64,000 nucleotides of DNA from Nephromyces sp. MM_2019 (Eukaryota; Apicomplexa; Aconoidasida; Nephromycida), in assembly GCA_015657535.1 (NCBI GenBank), contig JADHZB010000135.1, positions 51,282 through 115,281 of the forward strand, read 5' to 3'. A program made the translations under genes and the position numbers. Below the pieces are notes generated by a model. That model had not been told where the DNA came from. It saw nothing but the letters and a program-made list of their open reading frames with translations, and did not search any database. Below, one piece after another: positions 49,883 through 62,666 of the stretch (its first letter is position 1; the number at the start of each line of letters is the position of its first letter).

Positions 49883-51454
49883 ATTCCTTATTGTTTAGTA
49901 TTTGTCGTGTATTGTTTATTGCTTCGGGTTTAAATGTCGCAAGGAAGCATAGGGATGGGTAGCGCAGCATTATGCGCCCACGAGCAGCTATTTAGTAAAG
50001 ACGAACACTCAAGCATCTCAGGGCAATAAATAGATAACAGGAATTAAGTAGGTTTTTTAGACCCCGATAATTCAAGCCACGAAAGTTTGCGAGGGAAGGC
50101 AGCTATATTCATGTATTTTTGTGGAAGTGAAATTTTACAAGAAGCACTGCTAAAAAATAGTTACCTTACCTCTCATCAAAGCATTCCAACACTATGTTCG
50201 TTCCGGTTAGTACAAAAGGTACGAATTGATGGCCTGAAGGAAGGATAAAGTAAATAGGCCCTAAAACAAAGTGGTAAATTTTGCCGACCCCAGCCTATGC
50301 AAAAAACCGTCAAGATGAAGTTTGATTGACATTTCTAGGCACCGAAAAAGTAACACTGGGAATAAACACATACGAATGTCTCCTACTAGCTAGCAGTGTT
50401 TGCAAAAAAAGTAGTAGCAAACTGTGAAAGCCTCCATGAGCACTTCAAAAAGCGTCAAGTACTAAAAATTTCACGGCAAAATACCCATTCTTCCAAATAC
50501 AGGGCTCTGTGTCCAACGCATGCACTCTGTTAGAGAGTAATAGACGTGGTTACACACCGCTTAGGGCAGGCTTACAAATATTTTATAAAGAGGAAATTTT
50601 TGTTACAAAAGCTATAGAATATCTACTATAGCCATAATCATATTAGCACCCCAAATATAGTCTCCAGGAATCGCTCGAAAGCAAAACTCCTTCATCATCT
50701 TGCTACCATTCTAGATATATTCAACAAGATGAAACAAAAAAATATTATTTCATCGTCCGCAGTGACTAACCACTAAGAACAGACTGAAATCCACATCCCA
50801 AAGCCTCCAGATGGGCTTTGACCTAATAGCAGGACGCAAGTGTATATATATATATTCGCACACCCAACCTAGCTTTCGTCCCTAACTTAAAGCAGAGTGT
50901 TTACGTTTCAAAGCCTGGTGAATTTCAGTGTGTGTGCGTGTGTGTGAAAGATAATAACCGTGCCAATCAGGGGGGTCAAGTATAATTTTGTGACAGCATA
51001 GCTCATCTCGTGAAACCTCTTCAAAAAATTTATCATCGTACCAAGCTGAGCCACTTAATTCGCGATAAAAAATCCCGCAGTTCCGTACTATTAGCTACAC
51101 TGTAGGAAAGGAATCTTATGGGAGCACGGGGAGAAGGTGAACCAAAATGAGTTGCCGAAAGTTTAACGCTATTCTATGTGTGTTGATTTGTTTTCAGCAA
51201 AATCAGTTTAAAATGCTATAAAATGCATAGCGTCATATGGAGGAACTGTTATGGGATCTACGACAATAGGAATAGTGATTAATATAAGAATTAATCGCAG
51301 TATAAGATTATAATTTGAATATTGTAAGTGCACATAAAAGAAATTTTACATATGGATTGACAGGATTGAATAATGACATTCTACGCTCCTCCATATATTC
51401 ATTCTCATGGCTGTACATAAGTATACATAAGAAAAGATGGGAGGTAATGACAAA

Positions 51455-53953
51455 TCACGAGAAGAAATGGACTGGAAAAAGCTTCACAAACTGCAATAAA
51501 ACTACACCTTTTTCGCTTTCTAAAACAAGCATAAACGCTTGGCACACCTTTCTTAGAAATATGGACTGGTGAAAGCCATTCTCATTGTGGGGTTGGATGC
51601 ATCTTATAACGTTAAGATAGGCCATAACATCTGAATATTCATTTTTATGGCATTCCTGGCTAAACCACGCGGGAGCGTGGTAATCTAATATCCATACTGT
51701 GTCTTTCAAGTTTTTCAAATCCTCAAATGAAATAGTACTACTTGGCTCTTTAGCACATCTTCTAAGCAGTTTGAAGAGAATGAAACTCTGATGATTCATA
51801 GCGCTTGGCTTAAGCGTTTGGCCTGCATTATCGCCCTCTGTAGTGTTACTCCAGGTACCATTAAGATCTCCATCATTGAAAAAAGACAAAGCAGGGCTAG
51901 AGCTCCTCCTAGAGGATAAAGCAGAATTCCTAGCCTCATTTATGTCTTTAGCATGGAATTCTTTCGTTTGGATTAGATCTTCTTTTGAAGTAGTGAGATG
52001 CAGGGGTTTACTACCCAAACTTGAAAGAGGTGGAATACTGCACAACACCAAGTCCAGGACTGTTTGTGTCAGAGTGGAAGCATCTATCTGCTCCAATCCA
52101 CGTGCAAGCACCTTGCATATCCAATCAAATATCGGTGAATGATAGTCTAGACGTATTAATGATACTGATTTCAACAACTGAAGAGCTTGTTGCAATTGAA
52201 TTTCAAGTGGCTCAAATGATGTAGAAGCAATCTCGAATAACTTCCAAGTAGTGCCGCGCACTACCATGGGCAAATTTAGCCGTAGCTCGTTTATAGCCCA
52301 GAGGATGCTATGTAATTCATTGGAATTAAATTTTTCCATCATTAATGGTGAAGTGGCATCGGTGAGCTGAACAGTAGTTTCAAAATAATACAGAAAAAAA
52401 AGGGAAAAATATAAATAAAACCTTTTATTCTGCTGAGTAGTTAGACAAGCAGCAATCGGATAGTAAGCAAAAGGCTACTGGCTCCTTGAATGACAAAAAA
52501 AAGTTGGTCATGGAACAACAAATTGGAAAAACTGATGAAAGACATGAATCACAGAGCATCATCTCATTCACAGCAAAGAGTTAGGATGGCAGGTATACAC
52601 CAAAGCCTAAATAAAAACATTCACAGCGCCTATGAAGACTTGGCTTTGGAGTGGCACTAATTTTTTGAGTGCTTCAAACAAACATACAAAACGTGAAGAC
52701 ATTTTTGTGTTTAGCGCTAGCTCACCCCAAAAATATTTAAACGCCACATCTGTGGGGTTCACGGTGGTCCCTCCCACATATTATCGCCCAGGCAACTATA
52801 ACAGGGCAAAGCCATCAGCAAGAATCTCACGGCTCATCTATATTTACAATCACTTTATAAATGCAAAAAGCATCCGTACAAACCTACTTATATCAATACA
52901 AGCCTCACCATTTCTTCATGAAGTAAAATACTCCTAGCCACTTTGTCGATGGGTAGGTCCAGAAGTTGCTTAAGGATGCCATTAGCTTTTCTATTTGTTG
53001 CTGGGAGAATGAGCCTATTATCAGATCTTAAGAACGGAGTGCTGAAGCCGTGATATTTTCTAGCGGACAGCCAGTAGTAAGTATATAACTGAGAAGGACT
53101 GTGTGCACCATGGCTACGCCAGGTGCAGCACACAGCCAACCTCTTGTATACCATTGAAATTTTTCATATATAAGCAGCTGCGCAGGTATAGATACACACG
53201 CTTCAAAAGTCATTACCTTGGAAATGCAAAATAGAAAATGTAATGGTCTTCGTCATAACTTTCATGTAGTCGGCGAGAATACATGGATAAGCGCTAAAAG
53301 ATCGCGAATTATCCAAAGAGCATACGGTCCGAACCGGTTATCATGCAACTCAGCTTTGAGAGATTCGGGCAGGGTTTAGCCCACGTAGCTCCCCCAGGAA
53401 AAAGTAGATTTACTAAAAATTGTCTACTATAAGACAGTGCTCCAATCAATGACTATAAAGGGAAAATCCCTCAGCAAACACTTGCCTTCGTTCCTTAGAA
53501 ATAATGTATCAATGGAATATGCAAATCTACATGGCTCGATCCCGTGTGTAACACCCTAACCAACTTTGACAACAAGCGCGCAAAATTTCCAGACCAAAAT
53601 TCAGCATGCTTATTTGCAGGAAGGCGTACGAACAAGAGTAGATACCCAACCTCAGAGTGCGATAAATTCTGAAAGATCTCAATGGGTAAGTTTGTACGAG
53701 GAAGAAAAACAGATGAGGCCAAAATCACCCTAAATCCTTTACAGGATATGTACATCCTCATACAGGCATAACCTATCGAAGCCCTGTTTAAATTAGGACT
53801 TTCAAAACGTCAGAGACGTACAAATTTTACTCTTTTGGTGGCAAAGTGCGGAGCTTCTACCGTTGATTCTATCAACGAGGGCGGTGCATAGGAAAATCTT
53901 ATGCTTCTGAAAACCTTCATGCATGGCTGATTATGTGAAACCCGCGCCACCAT
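51455..53953 (-). CDS. Helical-repeat protein, FASTK/RAP or octotricopeptide-like, probably mitochondrial, 4 exons, at least 443 aa
   Basis: Exons in order: 53953-53822, 53668-53561, 53088-52909, 52366-51455 (all junctions phase 0, GT-AG). The N-terminus has no acidic residue before about position 31, has several Arg, His and Ser, and looks like a mitochondrial presequence. The body is built of amphipathic helical repeats with the flavour of FASTK/RAP and octotricopeptide proteins, which bind organellar RNA. Examples are HSEVGYLLLFVRL in exon 2, NELHSILWAINELRL in exon 4 and a further FEDLKNLKDTVWILDYHAP near residue 365. A Ser-rich linker lies near residues 255-285. No C-terminal RAP domain is seen. 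Exon 4 is the most secure part (304 open codons). Its 3' end is not: the stop at 51455 follows several possible donors, so the real gene may continue into further exons towards 48800. Family assignment rests on repeat character and not on a diagnostic motif. Confidence 0.6.
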
Positions 53954-56900
53954 GATTCCTATACAAAAGGTAGATACTGCCACTGCATCTATGCTCAAAC
54001 AGAGCTTTTGGCTTATCGAGGTGATGCCAATACTGTCATCCAGCGCTCGCGTGGCAAGTACCAATAGGAATATGCTAGTCACGCTTTTGTCGAGTGTTGA
54101 ATACGCTAAACGTTTAGGTGGCCAACCACCATAATTCCGGCGACACCAAGCAAAAGTACTGCTTCAGTGTGTCGCATGTCGTTTCTGTACCTCTAGTAGA
54201 TCAATAGTACCAGAGCAGATTCGCTGGCCAGAATGTTCATATATCACCATGACACTTCTACGAATGCTCTAAAGAGAGCGAGTAAGAGGGTTGGCACTAA
54301 CAAAGTTTTTATCGCGTGTAACTCAAATTTTCAGATATCATGAGTGATGCTTCTATTCACCGGTTGGTGTTTGTGTTCCATGCAGTCATTTTTTAAAAAT
54401 AAGGCTGGATACCTTTTGCTTTGGCCCGTAGGCGTGAGCAACTTATACACTAAATTGCAAAGGTGAGCCAGGAGATTTTACTCCAGACGGAAGAAACTCC
54501 CTCTAATAAAGTTGGTAATTCATACAATTTTGTATGCTAGTAAGGGAGGTATCTGTAGAGTGAAGTTTATTCTATGCATATAAATTTGGAAATTCAATTG
54601 ATTTACATTCACTAGGAAATTTTCATGCTGGCAAGAAATTGGAGAGAATCATGTAGACCTTAAGGAAACCCTATATCAGACTATTTTCAGTCTTGTGGAG
54701 AGTGCTCTTTCGTGCTGTCTTTCAAGATTAGTTCAGCTACAAGGTGTAATGCCTAGCTCGAGCAGATATGATCCTGGAAATCCTACTCTTGCCCAACGTC
54801 ACCATGAAAATCTGTTTTGACGCAAGCCTTTTTCATAGCACTTATCGTCATTCGTAGACGACATTGAACTTAGCCCTTAAACGCATCACCTATGCTACTG
54901 TGCCACGGTTATAGAAGCGCTCTTCAAAATTTCGAAAGAGACAACTCATCGGGCAGCTGATGGTAAGCTACAGTCGGATAAAGTGCATTTGAAGGCACTA
55001 TTATCTCGATAAGCTTCTTTTTATGCTTTTTTAGCAAAGACTTTGATTTCCACTTTTTTTTATGCGTAGGATGTAGGGCTCAAATTATTCTGTAGTATGC
55101 ATATTTCTTGCTGGCACGTATTGGTGCTTTTATACAGTTTTTTCATGTGTAATACATGTAGCCAGATGTGCCGTTCCTAGTGAAAAAAACCCATCACAGA
55201 AACGAAGAAAAACCTTTTATGAGCAACGCATCAGCAATGTACGAATTATATTGAGAAGGGAAAATATGATGGATCACGCTATAAAGCTTGAGAGCATTCA
55301 GTTCCATTCTTTGCTTGTGGTACTGCCATATGACTCAAGATGTTTTCTCCCTGTTCGTATAATAGTAGCTGCTTACACCTTTCCTTTAAGGAGCATATAT
55401 ATTATTTAAATTTTTTGGCCTTAAGGGTACTAGATTAGCAGGCCAAAAAAGCAGCGCACTCAAAAATGAAATGATTCATTGTTCGTAGGGTTATCTCAGA
55501 GGAAAGCCACGAAAACCCAACAAGCACATCTTGGAAGACGTTATTTAGGGCATAACTTCGATATTTTGTTTGCAGATTTCTACTTTTTTACAGTAATGCT
55601 AAATATACACTCCACCAACTTTGCCATGGAACATATTTTTGGCTCCCTTAAAAGTAGAAGCTTACTACTTCGAAGGATTTATGCAGCAGTATATATGATA
55701 TTAAGTTTTTGACAAAACGCTCTACGCATCAGGTATCTGATTCCTTACTAGACGATTTTAGCCATAACTTCTGCTTGAAAAAACCTTTAATTACAGAATG
55801 CTCACCTCAGAAACATTTTTATGAGCGAAAAATTATTCCGGAATAAGCAGAGGTGATATTTTAGCTTTGGGTTTATACTCCTTATCTACAAGTTAGATAA
55901 AGAGGACGTTGATAAATTTTCAATTACGCTCTCACTTATTGTCTCATGGGTACCTATTCAAAGCCTACTCTTATTTTTTTCTCTTTTTTGAGTAAGTAGA
56001 ACTAAAAAATATATAGACATACCCATGGCAGCTGAGAAGACTCCAATTGACCGGTGCCGGTTGAAAATTTTTTTTTTCTTTATTCGGTAAATACTAAAGC
56101 ATGCAGTGAATTTTTGAATTCGAGAGGTAGCCCCTTTTGACACTGTTTGAGGTATTGGCCGTCAATGCCTTCATTGATAATTTAAGATTCAATGCACACG
56201 ATGATATTGCCAGCAGGATGGAAAGTCTCTATCCCTGACAATCGCTCACCATTTTTTTACGCATACTAGGCATATACGATGTTGTTGAAATATTTTAAAA
56301 CACGCAAAGAATTAAGTGAAGGGCTTGTTCCTCGTGCTTTTGCAAAAAAGATATGCGTTACGCTTAAAAGCTACCAGGCAAACTTTTTGACGGAGGGCTA
56401 AAATCTACTCGTTTAAAAAAAACCACGAAAAATTCACCCAAGTCATGCTTTACAGCTACTTTTTTTAGTTGTACGCAAATCAGGCTCGGGGACGATATAT
56501 TATTAAAAGTTCCAACTAGCCATGAAACCCATAACAAAGCATCTCTGCTTTGCCTTAAATGCAGTGGGAAAGTTTTACGAAAAAGCTTTATGCCAAAATA
56601 TTAAAGAAAAAAAACTAGAAGCTGCCATTCTCATTGAAAAGTTAGCTTATGGAGCAACGCTATACACTACTTAGGACTTCTCCCTGAAACTACTACACTA
56701 GAAAAAGAGCAGCTCTACTTTAAGCTCCTAATTCTCACTATCACCGTTTTATGCTGTCAAACAGGGCTAGTCAACCCCTTGGCCACGGAAAATTTCACCT
56801 AGTAAGTAGGGCCGCTGTGATGCACAGTGTGAATACACGCTTATGGGCTATTAAAATTATGAAGCATCCTGCCTTGGAAACTAGCTACCGTAATCTTATA

Positions 56901-59031
56901 GCATTTATAAGTGCCGTTTCCTAGGGTGCTGTGCAGACGGTGCTAATCACGCTAACTCTGTTGATTGCTCGCGCTAGCCTTATCGGCAGTAGTAGACTAG
57001 CTACGAAGATTAGGCTATACTATTCATCACCGCTGACCCTTACTGCCATAAAGTTTCCCCTCCAAATTGCTGAAGTTAGCTGTACTACGAAAGGAGATTA
57101 CCCAGACTTTCAACATCACACTCTAAAGTATGCATATTCTTCATTTTTAACTAAAAAATTGAGGAAAGTCTTAGCTACTCCCTCGGCTATTCACTAGTCT
57201 GTTTTTTACAGGCTAATGCACACATGTGCATACTACATGCTTTAGTACATCACTCTCATAGAGGTCATGTATAGCAACATACACCCTAATTTTTCCACGT
57301 ATCACCCATCCATTTTATAAAGCAACTAAGAGGGTGAATAAGCTGGAAAAAGCGATCAACAAAGCTGCTACCAAGGATTAGTATCACTTGCAGGCCCATA
57401 TCATTTTCTTCCCTTAACATTCGTATAAGTACTTGCCCATGCTACTACCCTCATAATCGTAGCCTCTTTCTAAAATAGTAAGGGCTTAGCTGGTCCTTAT
57501 TCTTGAGGTTACACCAAAAATTTTGTGGCCACCTCCTCTTATGAAAGTAGGAAACACGCTGTGCTTCTCTGCTGAGGCTGAAGTTTATTCTCGGATGTCG
57601 AAATTGGTTGTACAGGTTTAATCGGCTGTTAGGTTCACAGGAATTGCTGAGCCAGTAAGTGTACCCATAAGCTTATGAGGCTAATCCTCCGTTTACTACT
57701 TAAGTCGCCAAAGTGCTTACGAGAAATTTAATTTAGTTGTGATTGGACGAGGGGCTGCGCACCTACTGCCTAAATTTCAAAAGCCTGTACTTTAGATTAG
57801 ACATTTTAATTTTAGAACATGAGGGGGAGATTACGGAAAAGGGCATAAAAGGCCGTTTGAGAGAGTTTCAATAACTAAAACAAAAAGTGTATACTACTCT
57901 GGAATGCTGGGAAGTCTGCGAAATTTTAGCACTTCAGATAGCTATTTCTGCCGATTCTATATTCTTATCATAAACCATTCAAATTCAAAGCAGAAAAATA
58001 ATCTCACGCACATGCTAACTGCAATCGCGTAAATCCGGAAGCTGGTAAGCATTCAGCTGTTGAAAATCACTTTATCCAGCCTGTACGCTAAGTGATGCAA
58101 GCTAAAAAGGAAAGGATAAAAAAAGTAGCCAGACACTACCACCTTTTTTCTATAACCTATGAATTAATACGAAGTGACCAAGGCAAGCATGATTAACAGC
58201 AGGACAGAATGTATTGATTGCTAGAAGAAAAAGTGCTATACCATAAAATCCTTGCCTTAATACAATTAAATTAGTACCACTCAGCCAATTATCGAATTTT
58301 TTATTCTTGAAAGGCTATGCTTTCCTCAGCACGTTGCCAACTATGCAGTACAACCGAATAATCCTCCTTGCACTGTGGTTCTTCAGGGGTTTACTTGCAG
58401 CATGAGGATGCGACAAAAACTTCCAGAATTTTCTTAGACTGACAGATGACGCATAAATGCATTTTAGAGCATATTTAGTTGCCTGCTTAGTTGATAATTT
58501 CAACATAACGTACGTCAGCCGCAAGTACAGCTACCCCATGTAGGAAGAACCCAGAATAACACCCTGAAGATTATCCTTTTGAAATTTGCGCATCATCTAT
58601 CGAATATCGGATGCTTCCTGTTACCAGCGCACGAAAATTAAGGTGAAAGTCCTTCCAAGAAGATTGTACAGCACACACAACATTTTTGGAGGATATTTGC
58701 TGAGCACCTCAATTTAAAAATATATAGTTGTAGACCATGTAGATTCTGCAAAGACTTCAAAGTTGTATCAAACATGATTATGTAAAAAATAAGTGACTAC
58801 TTTAGAAAATAGACTTGGATTTAACAACTATTAATAAAAGAGATAGACTGCAGTTGAAGGGGCCATCTTCTAAAATAAACGAAAGTCATTACTCGGCATT
58901 GGGGGTCTTGGGGTGCTACGAATACTCAAGGTAGCTGCTGCTGACAAGTAACAAAGAGAGAAAAAAAATATCCCCCAATTCCAGTATCTACTCGAGCAAA
59001 CATATCTAGAAATAATAAAGAAAACCATACA
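53954..59031. other. Divergent intergenic region upstream of the HAD gene
   Basis: 5 kb between divergently transcribed genes, holding both promoters. Frames are short, often start at non-ATG codons and show no family motif. I see no RNA gene and no obvious repeat. Confidence 0.4.
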
Positions 59032-60699
59032 ATGGAGTACCACTATGCATTAAAACCGATAGACTCGGAAAGTCTTTTTAAAAACAAGAATAGAGAAGGA
59101 GGTAGCTACATACCAGCTTCAAGTTTGCCACTAGCTACAGGCCCTCATCATCAGAGGCATGCATCATCAGCAGCCATTGAGGGTGCGAATACCGAACTGC
59201 TACACTCTGGAGGAGAACCAGCTGATAAATCAATTCTCTTCCATGTAAACTTGAATGGATTGCTTCAGGAGTCGATTTCACAGGCAGCATCTATGACAAA
59301 GTTACCCAACAGCATCTACCCAATGAAGTTAGCACGTGGCTTTAGACCAAGCAGCAGTCATACGCAGCAAATTCCTATTTCGCAGCAGCCTAATTACCCC
59401 AATCCGCCTAATCCTACGCCATCATACCCTCTGGTACCGGGTGAGCAGTCAGCACAACAGCAAGAGCACAGCAGGGGAACTGCAACAATGCCTGTAAGCA
59501 CTGTCTCTGGAGCTTCGAACCTCCAAGCTGATACTCAAAACGCTAGCAGCGCTAGCAACGTCATGCACAGTGACCTATACGGTTCGAAAAAAACCTGGAA
59601 ATCTACTTATCAGTATGAGTCAGGAGCCTCCCAGAGGTCAAATTGCCAAAATGATATGGAAGTAGCACAGAACACAACCCACAAACCCCGAGGGGCAATG
59701 GGACCGCCTATGCCTCCTCCGCATGTAACCCCTGTCCGTAGGGACCCCGAAGGACTCCTGGGAAACTTTTCGAGTTCTAGCAACTCCGCCGTGATAGCGC
59801 CGGAAAGCACTCTCATAATTCTTGATTATGATGATACCCTTTTGCCAACAAACTGGGTAGCAGTCCAACACAAGATAGGCCTCAATGACGCAGTACCTAA
59901 AAATATGCAAAGCCATCTAGCTGAGTTGAGTGACCTTGCGATACAAACTATAGAAGCGTGTCGTAAGGCCGGGAGGCTTATCCTGCTCACGAATGCTAGT
60001 GTAGAATGGGTTGCCCGCTCGGGTGAGAAATTTATACCACAAGTATGGAAATATCTCCAAAAGAGCGGCACAGACATTATCTCAGCTAGGGATAGATGGC
60101 AGAGCACCGGACTTCCACAGAGATTGTGGAAGCTTAAGATGTTTCAGGAGGCAATCGTTCAACTGCTTCAGAGGCAATCTAGCAATGGAGAAGAATGTTC
60201 AGTCATTTCTATAGGTGATGGTGAAGGCGAACGAGAAGCATGCCTGGAAATGTGCCGACAGATGGGCGTGAGTGCCTGGCTTTTCAAATCCCTTAAGCTC
60301 CTCGGTCAACCTACATGCAATCAACTAATTTCTGAGCATGTTCTTATACAGAAAGCTCTATCAGATATTCTTAAAGTGAGGCAATCTTTAGACATGGCTA
60401 TATTAGACTACAAGCACTGTGACCAAGACTTCCGAAAGCCATTCAGTGTAATGGAGGGACCTGTGAAAGACAACGTCAACTTCTCGCAGGGTGTTGTGGA
60501 TGGAACTAACAATCCTATAACCGACGTCATCAGCAAGAATGCACCTACATTAGCAGGGAACAATAGCCTTCAAGAGCAGAAAGGCGGTATGATGAACTGT
60601 TTCGGAGGTTCTCGTGGCTACGACATGCCAGAAATCAAAGGAGGGACAGATTCTTTTATCGATGCTATTAGCGAGCAGCTTAAGCGAATAGAGCAGTAA
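59032..60699 (+). CDS. HAD-superfamily hydrolase-like protein, single exon, 555 aa
   Basis: One uninterrupted frame from ATG to TAA, unusual here because its neighbours have introns. Residues 1 to about 255 are low-complexity and disordered, rich in Ser, Gln, Pro and Asn. The haloacid dehalogenase-type domain spans about 258-420. Motif I is LDYDDTLLPT with nucleophile Asp265 and general acid Asp267. Motif II is LLTNAS (Thr320). The motif III lysine is in WKLKMF (Lys367 or Lys369). Motif IV is IGDGEGERE (Asp396, Glu400/Glu402), the Mg-binding site. All four are intact, so phosphatase activity is plausible, though the substrate is unknown. The DYDDTLLPT plus GDGxxERE combination is seen in a family of uncharacterised HAD proteins of protists and plants. 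The C-terminal 130 residues are again low in order. No signal peptide or membrane segment is visible, so a cytosolic or nuclear location is likely. Confidence 0.85.
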   Translation: MEYHYALKPIDSESLFKNKNREGGSYIPASSLPLATGPHHQRHASSAAIEGANTELLHSGGEPADKSILFHVNLNGLLQESISQAASMTKLPNSIYPMKLARGFRPSSSHTQQIPISQQPNYPNPPNPTPSYPLVPGEQSAQQQEHSRGTATMPVSTVSGASNLQADTQNASSASNVMHSDLYGSKKTWKSTYQYESGASQRSNCQNDMEVAQNTTHKPRGAMGPPMPPPHVTPVRRDPEGLLGNFSSSSNSAVIAPESTLIILDYDDTLLPTNWVAVQHKIGLNDAVPKNMQSHLAELSDLAIQTIEACRKAGRLILLTNASVEWVARSGEKFIPQVWKYLQKSGTDIISARDRWQSTGLPQRLWKLKMFQEAIVQLLQRQSSNGEECSVISIGDGEGEREACLEMCRQMGVSAWLFKSLKLLGQPTCNQLISEHVLIQKALSDILKVRQSLDMAILDYKHCDQDFRKPFSVMEGPVKDNVNFSQGVVDGTNNPITDVISKNAPTLAGNNSLQEQKGGMMNCFGGSRGYDMPEIKGGTDSFIDAISEQLKRIEQ

Positions 60700-62666
60700 T
60701 GGGGTAAGCCAAATTTTTTTACAATAAGACGGCGAAAAAAGGTAGAAACTGGGAAAAGAGACCACCAAGACGAATAGCCGTAATAAAACCTTAAGATACC
60801 TTGGCGTAGATTATATGACCATGTAGCATCTACAAATGCAATACATGGCTGAGCAGAATAATTCCGCAGGGGGCGATGAATAAATAAACACCTTCAACTC
60901 TGAAACTTCAAAAAGTAGAAGTAGCTGCTAGATTTTTAATATTCTACCATCATCTGCTAACGTAATAAAAAGTAATGAGGGAGGTGCAAGAGTGGATAAA
61001 AGTTGAAATTCATGCGGTTGGTAACATAAGACAATGGAGTCTTAAAATGCAGGGGAGCTTGACAAGCCTTTTCATTGCTTTAGGCTCCACGTTTAAAACG
61101 ATAGCCTGGCTCGTCCAAACTCAGGCACATGAATATATATATATCATGCCACTTTAAGCCGGGAAAAGAAGCATACAGAAGTATAAAGTGGAAATAAACC
61201 AGCAAAAAAAAAGTGAATACGAGTAGCGAGACACTAGGCAATTTGGTGGTAAGTTTTGCTCGCTCGTACGTGCAGACCAAGAAAGTTTCAAATTTTGAAA
61301 TTTGGTCGCTTTATTCTTGCATGCAATCAGGAAAAATATTCTTCCAATGTTTGTTATCACAGCAATTTCACACTAGATGCGCATTTCAGCAAAGAAAAAA
61401 TCCGTTATCACCCCGTATACGTTCATAAGACAGGCAAACAGGCAGCAGGGACATTCAAAATCACGCTTACTCAAGGGTAGACACTTTTAAGCACTCCAAT
61501 GGAAAGAGAAATAACAACGAGAATTTCATTTATTGATGACAAATTCGAGTTGAAGTGCTTTTCTGTATAGCCAGAAAGTTGCTCATACACACACAAGCGC
61601 ATTCATCCCGCATATAGAAGCAAATTTCTGCAAGAATATATATACATATGAAAAAATTCAATCTTATCCAATCTTATCGCTTTAAAGAGCAAGAGTACGC
61701 ACTATACGAAATGCACAGCAAAACTGTAAACCGCAAAAAAAAGCGTAAATATAAAGTTGTCAGCAGTACAACGACAGCAGACTACACAAGCATAGCCGTA
61801 ATACACACTTATTCTATGCAACACACATACCCCCTGCAGAGCAGGAAGCTGAGTGACGCTAGGGAAAGTTTAAAAATAAAACAAATGTATGGATGATAAC
61901 CAAAAATATTGGTATGAAAGCTCATCAGCCCAAAGAAGTAAAACGAGATAACAATGACCATCAAGCTTACACGATTACCTAACATGTGAGGCGTGGAAGT
62001 GCTGTTAACACTCAAAACAGCATGAAAATGATTCTTTTGCATTACTTTGACGAAAATTCTTCTATTATAATAGAAAAAAAAGCTTCATGTAATGAAAATG
62101 CCGAGTTTATCACTATTCCTCGCTATATTATAAAAGATACCTCAAAAATCCCACAATACTGGAAACGCAATACCTGATGAAGCAATAAATCTACAATCTA
62201 AGCAGGGAACAAAAATTTTTCATTAAGAACTTGATAGCGAAGCATCCAGCAGCAAAGAACTTAGATTAACGAATCAACCAACGCAAATAGTGCACGCAGA
62301 AAATGCATTTTCTTCAGCAATTAAGTCCGCATATACCAAGATACTCTCGAAAAGGAATTTTCTTCAACGACCAAGTTCGCACACACCAAGATGCTCTCCA
62401 AACAAAAGTAAAAAAATTATAAGGAGTCCTTAAATTAAGTTTTTTATTAATTCCAAAGCTTCCTACATCAAATCTTTTATCTGAGAAAAGATAATATCCC
62501 CCACATTTAACCGGGAAATATCAGACCACCACTGACTAACGGCGGAGGCAAAATACATCTTCAGTATCTTAGGGAAGCCCTTCGTTCAAAATAGTCGCCA
62601 GTGTGCTACGAATAACTCCGTTGCAGCGAGTGCATAGCAAAAGTGGTTGATAAACCAGAAAAAATG
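60700..62666. other. Convergent intergenic region between HAD and AlaRS genes
   Basis: Holds the 3' untranslated regions of the HAD gene (+) and the alanyl-tRNA synthetase remnant (-). No gene is supported. It contains a short AT microsatellite near 61133-61144 and a 50-bp imperfect tandem duplication at 62308-62405. Confidence 0.5.
62308..62405. repeat. 50-bp imperfect tandem duplication
   Basis: Two adjacent units, 62308-62357 and 62358-62405, both beginning TTTTCTTCA and sharing a TCCGCA/TTCGCA...ACCAAGAT.CTCTC core, with about a quarter of positions differing. Non-coding, downstream of the alanyl-tRNA synthetase stop. Confidence 0.7.

Larger units (their letters stand above)
47435..51454. 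other. Intergenic region between SPT2-like and helical-repeat genes
   Basis: 4 kb between two converging genes, with no gene called. It contains a 27-bp tandem repeat at 48615-48695 and two telomere-like repeats at 49866-49882. A minus-strand frame at 48820-49020 (66 codons from ATG) has coding-like composition and, together with a short frame after a good acceptor near 50725, could be unassigned downstream exons of the gene ending at 51455. I could not join them in phase. Confidence 0.35.

Noticed and set aside
56931..57197. 88-codon plus-strand ORF with a hydrophobic start
   Set aside because: Begins at a GTG, has no family motif and no neighbouring exon in phase.
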